From assembly GCA_034440175.1 (NCBI GenBank), contig JAWXBO010000221.1, positions 1 to 9,175 of the forward strand: a DNA stretch of 9,175 nt, in the 5' to 3' direction. The stretch's first letter is position 1. Every line of letters begins with the position of its first letter. The notes under the pieces were generated by a model. That model was not told where the DNA came from. It saw nothing but the letters and a program-made list of their open reading frames with translations, and searched no databases. Position numbers and translations under genes: made by a program. This stretch comes from SZUA-430 sp034440175 (lineage in GTDB: Bacteria; Pseudomonadota; Alphaproteobacteria; Micropepsales; Micropepsaceae). Shown here one piece after another: positions 1-5,615 of the stretch.

Positions 1-189
1 GTCCTTCAGGGAAACCTCGATCCGATTGCCCTCATCTGCGGCGGCAAGCATCTGCAATCGGCAGTCGATAAAATTGTTGACCAGGCAAAAGAGACACCCC
101 ACATTTTCAATCTTGGCCACGGCATCCGCCCGGAAACTCCAATTGAGCACGTCGAGCAGCTCATGCGTCTTGTCCGGAAAAAAATATGA
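1..189 (+). CDS. hemE: Uroporphyrinogen decarboxylase, C-terminal part (5' end outside window)
   Basis: HemE removes four acetate carboxyl groups from uroporphyrinogen III to give coproporphyrinogen III in the cytoplasmic haem pathway. Only the last 62 codons lie in the window, read in frame from base 1 to the TGA at 187-189. The visible residues include QGNLDP near the start, the run ALICGG and later FNLGHGI followed by PETP. These are conserved C-terminal segments of the HemE family, in which the GNLDP and GHGI blocks line the core of the TIM barrel. The final bases overlap the hemH start as ATGA, so the two genes are very probably cotranscribed and translationally coupled. Identification is firm because the motifs and the hemH/hemJ neighbours agree. 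The N-terminal substrate-binding residues cannot be judged here. Confidence 0.95.
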   Translation, partial: VLQGNLDPIALICGGKHLQSAVDKIVDQAKETPHIFNLGHGIRPETPIEHVEQLMRLVRKKI

Positions 190-1223
190 GAGTGGCCGTC
201 ATTTTGTTCAATCTGGGGGGCCCAAGCTCACTCCAAACGGTTGAGCCTTTTCTGTTCAACCTCTTCAACGACCCCGCAATTATCCGCGTCCCTCAACCTT
301 TTCGCTGGTTGCTGGCGACACTAATTTCCAAGCGCCGCGCCCCTATCGCACGCGAAATCTATGCAAAATTGGGCGGCAGCTCGCCCATCCTCGGTCAAAC
401 CTACACGCAGGCGTCCGCTTTGCACGCAGCCCTGCCAGGTGGAACGACACACTACGAAGTGTTCGTGGCCATGCGCTATTCCGCACCGCGCGTCTTCGAC
501 ATCATCGAACAGGTAAAGCGCTTTCGTCCCAACAAAGTCATCTTGCTGCCACTCTACCCGCAATTTTCAACCACGACTTCAAGATCGTCGATCCAGGAAT
601 GGAACGCCTACGCCACCAGCCACAAACTTCAGGCTTCGACATCCATTATTTGCTGTTATCCGGTCAACGAGGGCCTGATTGCAGCTCACGCCGATCTGAT
701 TGCCCAGACGCTCAAAGCCCTGCCGCACAACGTGAAATACAGACTGCTGTTTTCCGCCCACGGGCTTCCTCAACGCATCGTAGCGTCTGGCGACCCCTAT
801 CCAGAACAAATCGAGCAAACTGCAAAGGCCATCGTCGAGGCTCTCAATCTTCCTCAACTTGATTGGCAAATAAGCTATCAGAGCCGCGTCGGTCCGATGA
901 AATGGATCGGCCCTGCGACCGACGAGGAAATCAAACGCGCCGGCACCCAAGGCCTTGCGCTGATCGTCGTGCCGGTCGCCTTTGTCTCAGAACACTCGGA
1001 AACATTGGTCGAGCTCGACATCGAATATGCAAAACTCGCAGCCGAAAGCGGCGTCCTGAATTACTTGCGCGTTCCCGCAGTCGGAACCCATCCGGCCTTC
1101 ATCGAAGGCCTCGCCGCTCTGGTCAAAGCGGCCGTGACGCAAGCCGGAACAATACCCGGTGGCGGCATCAGAAACTGTCCAGCCGCATGCCGCCAATGTG
1201 CCTGCCAGGGCCAAGCCGCATGA
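186..1223 (+). CDS. hemH: Ferrochelatase, probably [2Fe-2S]-containing
   Basis: HemH inserts Fe(II) into protoporphyrin IX, the last step of protoporphyrin-dependent haem synthesis. The 345-residue product has the usual family length. Visible hallmarks are FNLGGP (8-13), the block SAHGLP (190-195) with the metal-site His192, YQSRVGP (231-237), and SEHSETL (268-274), where His270 and Glu272 match the human His341/Glu343 pair. There is no transmembrane tail. The C-terminus carries Cys331, Cys335, Cys338 and Cys340, and there is an internal Cys156-Cys157 pair. Such a set is typical of ferrochelatases that bind a [2Fe-2S] cluster. The start is the ATG overlapping the hemE stop (ATGA), with a weak GGA seven bases upstream. 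The stop overlaps hemJ in the same way. Function is near certain; the cluster is inferred from cysteine spacing. Confidence 0.97.
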   Translation: MRVAVILFNLGGPSSLQTVEPFLFNLFNDPAIIRVPQPFRWLLATLISKRRAPIAREIYAKLGGSSPILGQTYTQASALHAALPGGTTHYEVFVAMRYSAPRVFDIIEQVKRFRPNKVILLPLYPQFSTTTSRSSIQEWNAYATSHKLQASTSIICCYPVNEGLIAAHADLIAQTLKALPHNVKYRLLFSAHGLPQRIVASGDPYPEQIEQTAKAIVEALNLPQLDWQISYQSRVGPMKWIGPATDEEIKRAGTQGLALIVVPVAFVSEHSETLVELDIEYAKLAAESGVLNYLRVPAVGTHPAFIEGLAALVKAAVTQAGTIPGGGIRNCPAACRQCACQGQAA

Positions 1224-1663
1224 GCGAAACGCTGCTTCCTTTCTATCCGTGGCTGAAAGCCTTCCACATTATCGCGGTCATCGCCTGGATGGCGGGCATG
1301 CTCTATCTGCCGCGGCTCTTCGTTTATCACTGCCAGACCACACCCGGCACCCCGGAATACGAGCGCTTCAAGACGATGGAGCGCAAACTCATGCGCGTCA
1401 TCATCAACCCCTCGATGATTGCCGTTTGGCTCCTGGGTTTGCTCTTGGCGTTCGCCCTCAACGTCTGGACTGAACCATGGTTCATCACCAAACTTGTTCT
1501 GGTCACAGCCCTTTCGGGACTGCACGGCATGATGTCGGGTTGGAGACGGGCTTTCGAGCGCAGCGAAAACACCAAGTCACAGCGGTTTTTTCGAATTGTG
1601 AACGAAGTTCCTGCCGTGCTCATGGCAGCAATCGTCATTCTCGTCGTCGTGAAACCGTTTTAA
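1220..1663 (+). CDS. hemJ: Protoporphyrinogen IX oxidase, HemJ type
   Basis: HemJ is the membrane enzyme that oxidises protoporphyrinogen IX to protoporphyrin IX in many bacteria lacking HemG and HemY. The product is 147 residues, as expected for the family. It shows about four hydrophobic helices (roughly 12-34, 62-82, 87-104 and 129-145). The first contains the conserved FHIIAVIAWMAGMLYLPRLF stretch with His16. A PWFITKL segment with Lys91 and LHGMM (His102) follow, and the protein ends NEVPAVLMAAIVILVVVKPF. The reading frame stays open for 119 codons upstream, inside hemH. The ATG at 1220 was chosen because it gives the canonical family N-terminus, overlaps the hemH stop as ATGA, and has AGGG at 1207-1210 nine bases upstream. 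The position between hemH and rho fits production of the porphyrin that HemH then metallates. Confidence 0.94.
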   Translation: MSETLLPFYPWLKAFHIIAVIAWMAGMLYLPRLFVYHCQTTPGTPEYERFKTMERKLMRVIINPSMIAVWLLGLLLAFALNVWTEPWFITKLVLVTALSGLHGMMSGWRRAFERSENTKSQRFFRIVNEVPAVLMAAIVILVVVKPF

Positions 1664-1943
1664 AGCCGCAAGAAACAAAGTTTTTGGCGAAAACCAGCTA
1701 AAAATGCCCACTTCAAATTTCAATCTATCTGCGCTACACATCACCCGTTCTCCGAAATCGTCCGGAACGCCTGCGCAAAGCCCCCTCAAGGGCTCGCGAA
1801 TAGGAATTGGCCGCAACCGCAGCCGAGACCTCCGGCCGATCTTCAAATCCCCCCTCTGACGACCACGGCCCTCGCACTGAGCAAGGGTCAGGTCACATCC
1901 CCCTGTTTCCCTCATAACTGTAATCACCAGAGAGTATATTTCG
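1664..1943 (+). promoter_or_regulatory. Long rho leader / intergenic region with C-rich, G-poor segment
   Basis: This 280-base gap between hemJ and rho holds no convincing gene. Its first 70 bases are A/T-richer. The stretch 1841-1920 has 33 C and only 14 G, with pyrimidine runs around 1848-1857, 1898-1904 and 1907-1912. Bases of this kind, unstructured and C-over-G biased, are what Rho uses as loading (rut) sites, and rho autoregulation by attenuation in its leader is known in Escherichia coli. A regulatory role here is therefore an inference from composition and position. No convincing -35/-10 pair and no intrinsic terminator were recognised. A Shine-Dalgarno-like AGAGAG lies at 1929-1934, nine bases before the rho ATG. 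Confidence 0.45.
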
Positions 1944-3218
1944 ATGTCGCTTCAAGAAGCTATGAAGCTCCAGGACCTGAAGTCCAAATCACCCGCCGCC
2001 CTTCTCGAGTTTGCCGAAGAACTCAAAATCGAGAACGCGAGTGCCATGCGCAAACAGGACATGATGTTTGCCATCCTCAAGCAACTCGCGGAACAAGATG
2101 TCGAGATCACCGGCTCAGGTGTCGTCGAAGTTCTGTCCGACGGCTTCGGCTTTTTGCGCGCTCCTGAATCGAACTACCTGCCCGGCCCCGACGACATCTA
2201 TGTCAGCCCAAACCAGATCCGCCGCTTCGTGCTCAGAACCGGCGACACCGTCGAAGGCCCGATCCGCGGCCCCAAAGATGGCGAACGCTATTTCGCGCTG
2301 CTCCAGGTCAACACCATCAATTTCGAAGATCCCGAAAAACAGAAACACAAGGTTCACTTCGACAATCTGACGCCGCTCTATCCCGACAAGCGCCTCAAGA
2401 TGGAAATCGCCGACCCTACGATCAAGGATCGCTCGGCCCGCGTCATCGACATCGTGGCCCCATTGGGCAAAGGCCAGCGCGCCTTGATCGTGGCGCCACC
2501 ACGCACGGGAAAAACCGTGCTGCTGCAAAACATTGCCAAGTCGGTTGCAGCCAACCACCCGGAATGTTTTTTGATCGTCCTTCTGATCGACGAACGTCCT
2601 GAGGAAGTCACCGACATGCAGCGCACCGTCAAGGGCGAGGTCATCGCCTCGACCTTCGACGAGCCAGCCTCGCGTCACGTTCAGGTCGCTGAAATGGTCA
2701 TCGAAAAAGCCAAGCGTCTCGTCGAACACAAACGCGACGTTGTGATTTTGCTAGACTCCGTCACGCGTCTTGGCCGCGCCTACAACACCGTCGTACCCTC
2801 ATCGGGCAAAGTCCTGACCGGTGGCGTCGATGCCAACGCCCTGCAACGCCCCAAGCGCTTCTTTGGCGCGGCGCGTAACATCGAAGAAGGCGGCTCGCTG
2901 ACCATCATCGCCACCGCCCTGATCGACACCGGCAGCCGCATGGACGAAGTCATCTTCGAAGAGTTCAAAGGCACCGGTAACTCTGAAATCGTTCTCGATC
3001 GCAAAGTCGCCGACAAGCGCGTCTTCCCGTCGATGGACATTCTCAAGTCCGGCACCCGCAAGGAAGAACTTCTCACCGACAAATCGACCTTGCAAAAGAT
3101 GTATGTCCTGCGCCGCATCCTCAACCCGATGGGCGCCACCGACGCGATCGAATTCCTGCTCGACAAGCTCAAAAGCACCAAGCAGAACTCTGACTTCTTC
3201 GATGCCATGAACACGTGA
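1944..3218 (+). CDS. rho: Transcription termination factor Rho
   Basis: Rho is a hexameric RNA-dependent ATPase/helicase that ends transcription at untranslated, C-rich RNA. The product is 424 residues, a normal length, with the domains in standard order. An N-terminal helical Rho_N region (about 8-50) leads into a cold-shock/OB RNA-binding domain with DGFGFLR (66-72). The ATPase core has Walker A APPRTGKT (184-191), the catalytic-Glu block DERPEEV (216-222, Glu217), Walker B VVILLDS (266-272), the Q-loop LTGGVDANAL (291-300) and GTRKEE (370-375) with arginine finger Arg372. These lie six residues beyond the E. coli numbering throughout. The ATG at 1944 was preferred over Met7 (1962) because AGAGAG sits nine bases before it. 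No acidic or low-complexity insertion is present. The active-site residues all look intact. Confidence 0.98.
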   Translation: MSLQEAMKLQDLKSKSPAALLEFAEELKIENASAMRKQDMMFAILKQLAEQDVEITGSGVVEVLSDGFGFLRAPESNYLPGPDDIYVSPNQIRRFVLRTGDTVEGPIRGPKDGERYFALLQVNTINFEDPEKQKHKVHFDNLTPLYPDKRLKMEIADPTIKDRSARVIDIVAPLGKGQRALIVAPPRTGKTVLLQNIAKSVAANHPECFLIVLLIDERPEEVTDMQRTVKGEVIASTFDEPASRHVQVAEMVIEKAKRLVEHKRDVVILLDSVTRLGRAYNTVVPSSGKVLTGGVDANALQRPKRFFGAARNIEEGGSLTIIATALIDTGSRMDEVIFEEFKGTGNSEIVLDRKVADKRVFPSMDILKSGTRKEELLTDKSTLQKMYVLRRILNPMGATDAIEFLLDKLKSTKQNSDFFDAMNT

Positions 3219-3228
3219 TACAGCGGAG

Positions 3229-3801
3229 TTGCCGGTTTTCGACACCTACAAGATCGAAACCCTGGCAACGCCAACCCTCACACTTGAACCGCTAACAGTT
3301 TCTCACGCCGGCGAACTTTTCGAACACCTTTCCAACCCGGAAATGTACGAGTTCCTGCCGCAAGATCCGCCGCCGTCGATTGTAGCCCTGCGCGAACGCT
3401 ACCAGCGCTGGAAATCGCGGCGCTCGCCGTCAGGAAGCGAACTCTGGCTGAACTGGCTTATTCGCCACGGGTCGGCGGCCTCAGCCCTGCTGCAAGCCAC
3501 GTGCACCAAAACCAGGAAAGCTCTGATCGCCTACCAGGTTGTAACGCCTTTTCAGCGTCGCGGCATTGCAACGGAAGCCATCCCCGTCATGCTGACCCAC
3601 TTGCATCAGGCAGCCGCAATCGAAACCGCCCGGGCTTTGGTTGACACCCGCAATGCGCGCTCAATCCGTCTCCTTGAACGGTTGGGATTTGCCAAAACGC
3701 GCCTCATCAGGGACGCAGACCATTTCAAGGGCGCCGCCAGCCACGAATTTGAGTACGAACTGGGCCTCACCCCCGCCACCAAAGCAGTAGCAACACCGTG
3801 A
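3229..3801 (+). CDS. GNAT-family N-acetyltransferase (RimJ/RimL-like)
   Basis: GNAT enzymes move an acetyl group from acetyl-CoA to an amine on a protein, sugar or small molecule; the substrate here is unknown. The 190-residue product opens with a typical RimJ-like strand (TLATPTLTLEPLT, 11-23). It carries the acetyl-CoA pyrophosphate loop QRRGIA at 109-114 (Q/RxxGxA) and ends with the motif-B segment NARSIRLLERLGF (142-154). The short tail after 178 is not family-like. The start is a TTG: an in-frame stop at 3208-3210 and the absence of ATG or GTG before the fold begins leave no better choice. A GCGGAG abuts the TTG with no spacer. The gap to rho is only 10 bases, so readthrough from rho or reinitiation after the rho stop is plausible. 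The family is clear, the precise function is not. Confidence 0.85.
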   Translation: MPVFDTYKIETLATPTLTLEPLTVSHAGELFEHLSNPEMYEFLPQDPPPSIVALRERYQRWKSRRSPSGSELWLNWLIRHGSAASALLQATCTKTRKALIAYQVVTPFQRRGIATEAIPVMLTHLHQAAAIETARALVDTRNARSIRLLERLGFAKTRLIRDADHFKGAASHEFEYELGLTPATKAVATP

Positions 3802-3852
3802 AGGCTTGAGTATTCTCACTCGGGGCAGGGCGCCACGAGGACAGCCAAAGCG

Positions 3853-4722
3853 ATGCGTACGTTCACAGCAATTTCATTGGCACTCACCACGCTCATTCTA
3901 GCGGTCACGGCGGGCCGGGCCGAAGGCATCCAGATCTCGAAAGAGCGTCAATCTTTTCTCGAAGGCGTCTGGAGCGGCGTACCCGCCGATGTCAGTGCTG
4001 ACAAGCTCTGCTCGAAGATAGCGCCGCCCGCGGGCGCGATGGCGTTGTCGATCGAGTTTGAGCGCTCTGGCGGGGTGCTCTTTGCCTCTGACGGTTCTGA
4101 AACCTCATTGAGAGGAAAAATCGCCGAAGCCCAGGAAATGAATGGCGTTGTTTCCCTGACGGCCGGCGAAGAAATTTTCCGTCTGCGTCCCGACAGCGAC
4201 AACATCATGTCCCGCGTCCGCTCGTCGGCCTCACTCGGCGGCGACGTCGACATGATGGTCTTCAAGCGTTGCCAAAAACCCGCAGACCGTTCGGTGATCG
4301 CCCTCGACGACGAGGCGTTGAAACTCTTGTCTGCGGACCTGCCGGGTGACGAAGCCTTCTTCATTGATGAGCGTCTGGTTCCCAAAACCGGAGATCGCTG
4401 TAAAGTCAAAGAAACCCAGTACCTGTTTTTCGCCCTCGTCGGACCTGCGGAGTTTCGCCTCAGCCGTTGGAACAGTTTTGCTTTGGCCGACAAGCTGGCG
4501 GCGAAAGCACCGCTCAAACTCCCCCCGCTTGACCCCATCGCGGATTGGAAAATTGAAAGCGTGCACGCGGCCACCGGCAAATTTGTTCTCCGCTTGCGCG
4601 ACTACGACAACGCCAAAGCCTTGCCCGAGACCATTCACGTCGAAGTCAAGGCCACGGGCATTTCCATCCCCCAATGGAAGCGCAACTACGTCCGCTGCAC
4701 CGGCTTTCAATCACGTAGTTAG
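3853..4722 (+). CDS. Exported protein of unknown function, four cysteines in two apparent halves
   Basis: I do not recognise the family. The 289-residue product begins with a clear Sec signal peptide: basic RTF, hydrophobic AISLALTTLILAVTAG, then GRAEG with likely cleavage after Ala23. The mature protein is therefore probably periplasmic or secreted. It has four cysteines (53, 140, 183, 282), enough for two disulfides. Cys140 and Cys282 both sit in a similar context, MVFKRC and NYVRC, and each follows an earlier Cys by 87 to 99 residues, so the protein may be two related beta-rich halves. No catalytic motif or transmembrane helix is seen in the mature part. A GAGG at 3837-3840, twelve bases before the ATG, is the only ribosome-site candidate. 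The gene converges on the XRE gene with a five-base gap and no obvious terminator between them. Confidence 0.8.
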   Translation: MRTFTAISLALTTLILAVTAGRAEGIQISKERQSFLEGVWSGVPADVSADKLCSKIAPPAGAMALSIEFERSGGVLFASDGSETSLRGKIAEAQEMNGVVSLTAGEEIFRLRPDSDNIMSRVRSSASLGGDVDMMVFKRCQKPADRSVIALDDEALKLLSADLPGDEAFFIDERLVPKTGDRCKVKETQYLFFALVGPAEFRLSRWNSFALADKLAAKAPLKLPPLDPIADWKIESVHAATGKFVLRLRDYDNAKALPETIHVEVKATGISIPQWKRNYVRCTGFQSRS

Positions 4723-4727
4723 CCCGC

Positions 4728-4961
4728 CTAATCGTCTTTCAAATTCAAATCGCTGTCGTCCCGGTCATATTCGAGGATGTCCCCGGGTGTGCACTCAAGC
4801 ACAAGGCAGAGCTTCGACAGCGTACCGAAGCGCACGCCTTTGACCTTGCCCGTACGCAACAGACTGAGTTGGGTTTCCGACAGGCCGATCTGTTCGGCGA
4901 CGTCGCGGCCTCGTATCTTGCGCCGTGCCAGCATGACATCCAGCGTCACACGAACCGGCAT
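4728..4961 (-). CDS. Small XRE/Cro-family transcriptional regulator (YozG-like)
   Basis: This 77-residue protein is a single helix-turn-helix domain of the XRE/Cro type, the class usually encoded next to DUF2975 membrane proteins. The DNA-binding region runs from about residue 17 to 40: RGRDVAEQIGLSETQLSLLR, with the turn at IGLSE. The following helices TLSKLCLVLECTPGDIL (47-63) close the fold in the family manner, and an acidic tail completes it. There is no second domain for ligand sensing. The start ATG overlaps the stop of the upstream DUF2975 gene by one base (TGATG on the minus strand), so translation is probably coupled and the two proteins made together. A role as autorepressor of this operon is inferred from family context and the upstream repeats, not shown. 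Confidence 0.9.
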   Translation of the reverse strand: MPVRVTLDVMLARRKIRGRDVAEQIGLSETQLSLLRTGKVKGVRFGTLSKLCLVLECTPGDILEYDRDDSDLNLKDD

Positions 4962-5440
4962 CAGACGAACTGGTCCAGATTCGATTTCAGCTTCTGCCCC
5001 TGGCGCGCCAACAGGACGAGGACAAGCCCAACCAGAGCCAGGGTCATGGTCTCGACGCCCAGATTGAACCTGACGCCGCGCATTTCAAGAAACCCGTTGC
5101 CGAACAGATGGATCAGGCTGGGCTGCACCACGATGGCAGCAAACGCCCCAATCATCAGGCAGCCACCGATTTCCTTAAGCCCTCTCACCATCGCCGGACC
5201 GAAAGCATCGCCCCGGTTCATGCGGGCCAACACCTCGGACGCCGCCCACAACGCCGCCAGATAAAACACCGGCGCCAGCAGACTGATCCAATAGATGGGC
5301 GTCATCATCACCCGCCCCTCCGCACCTTCAAGATGCAAAAGCTGGCGCACCCCAGCCTGCTCAAAAAACAAGGCAAGCCCCAGCCCGACGATCACAATCC
5401 GGGTCACAATGGCAGAAACGGGAAGGCGAGGCCTCGACAT
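4961..5440 (-). CDS. DUF2975-type four-helix membrane protein
   Basis: The 159-residue product is an inner-membrane protein with four predicted helices at about 9-27, 48-68, 88-106 and 126-145. The arrangement, the loop RGDAFGPAMVRGLKEIGGCL (76-94 approximately) before helix 3, and the ending LVLLARQGQKLKSNLDQ match the DUF2975 family. Molecular function in that family is unknown. The start ATG at 5440 is supported by a good Shine-Dalgarno sequence, AGGAG (minus strand, + positions 5449-5453), eight bases upstream. It is the first gene of a two-gene operon with the XRE regulator, the usual DUF2975 partner. Such pairs are thought to be membrane-linked regulatory modules, but what they sense is not established. 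The operon is read from an AT-rich region unlike the rest of the window. Confidence 0.85.
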   Translation of the reverse strand: MSRPRLPVSAIVTRIVIVGLGLALFFEQAGVRQLLHLEGAEGRVMMTPIYWISLLAPVFYLAALWAASEVLARMNRGDAFGPAMVRGLKEIGGCLMIGAFAAIVVQPSLIHLFGNGFLEMRGVRFNLGVETMTLALVGLVLVLLARQGQKLKSNLDQFV

Positions 5441-5483
5441 TAGAAATACTCCTGAAAGATATATTTATTGACGTAAAAGCACT

Positions 5484-5510
5484 ATTATATTAATTAAAAC
5501 TTAAAATCAA
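5484..5510 (-). promoter_or_regulatory. Candidate promoter of the DUF2975-XRE operon
   Basis: On the minus strand a perfect TATAAT lies at + positions 5489-5484 and a TTGATT at 5510-5505, separated by 15 bases, somewhat shorter than the optimal 17. The segment lies 44 to 70 bases upstream of the DUF2975 start in an island that is mostly A and T. The TATAAT match is strong, but in AT-rich DNA such matches arise easily, so the -35 assignment is weak. Confidence 0.45.
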
Positions 5511-5538
5511 GTTTGAAATTAGCGTACGGTTCAAACCT
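5494..5538. repeat. Three 9-base motif copies in alternating orientation, candidate operator
   Basis: Three copies of the consensus ARGTTTKAA occur in 45 bases: AAGTTTTAA on the minus strand (5502-5494), AAGTTTGAA on the plus strand (5509-5517) and AGGTTTGAA on the minus strand (5538-5530). Adjacent copies form perfect inverted repeats: AAACTT/AAGTTT with a 6-base gap, and GTTTGAA/TTCAAAC with a 12-base gap. The first pair covers the candidate -35 of the minus-strand operon. Such a layout suits a small dimeric XRE repressor and could also affect the divergent sugar dehydrogenase gene. Binding is inferred only. Confidence 0.45.
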
Positions 5539-5563
5539 CCAGTAGACAAGACGTCGCCCTTCT

Positions 5564-5589
5564 GGCTGAAGCTCAGGCCAGCTTCAGTC
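5564..5589 (+). other. Stem-loop in the leader of the sugar dehydrogenase gene
   Basis: CTGAAGCT (5566-5573) and AGCTTCAG (5580-5587) are perfect inverted repeats around a six-base loop, and the stem can extend to ten pairs with one G-U pair. It lies 26 bases before the ATG at 5616. There is no following T-run, so it does not look like an intrinsic terminator. It may shape the 5' leader of the transcript or be a DNA-level operator. Confidence 0.45.
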
Positions 5590-5615
5590 CACAACCAAAA
5601 ACAGAGAACACGCAC

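Noticed and set aside
863..1219. Upstream extension of the hemJ reading frame
   Set aside because: The 119 codons before ATG 1220 lie inside hemH, are Arg-rich and unlike HemJ; the ATGA overlap and AGGG site mark the true start.
1577..1927. Minus-strand open frame across the rho leader
   Set aside because: It has no recognisable domain, runs into hemJ on the other strand and has no ribosome site; it is most likely a chance frame.
2115..2729. Long minus-strand open frame inside rho
   Set aside because: It is the antisense shadow of a highly conserved coding sequence, a common effect in GC-rich genes.
4728..5440. DUF2975-XRE pair as a toxin-antitoxin system
   Set aside because: The membrane protein has the DUF2975 layout and length and no known toxin motif; XRE partners alone are not evidence of an antitoxin.
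5468..5496. Plus-strand TTGACG as a promoter for the sugar dehydrogenase
   Set aside because: At 16-18 bases spacing only TTAATT or TAATTA follow, a poor -10 match, and the start codon is 120 bases further on.
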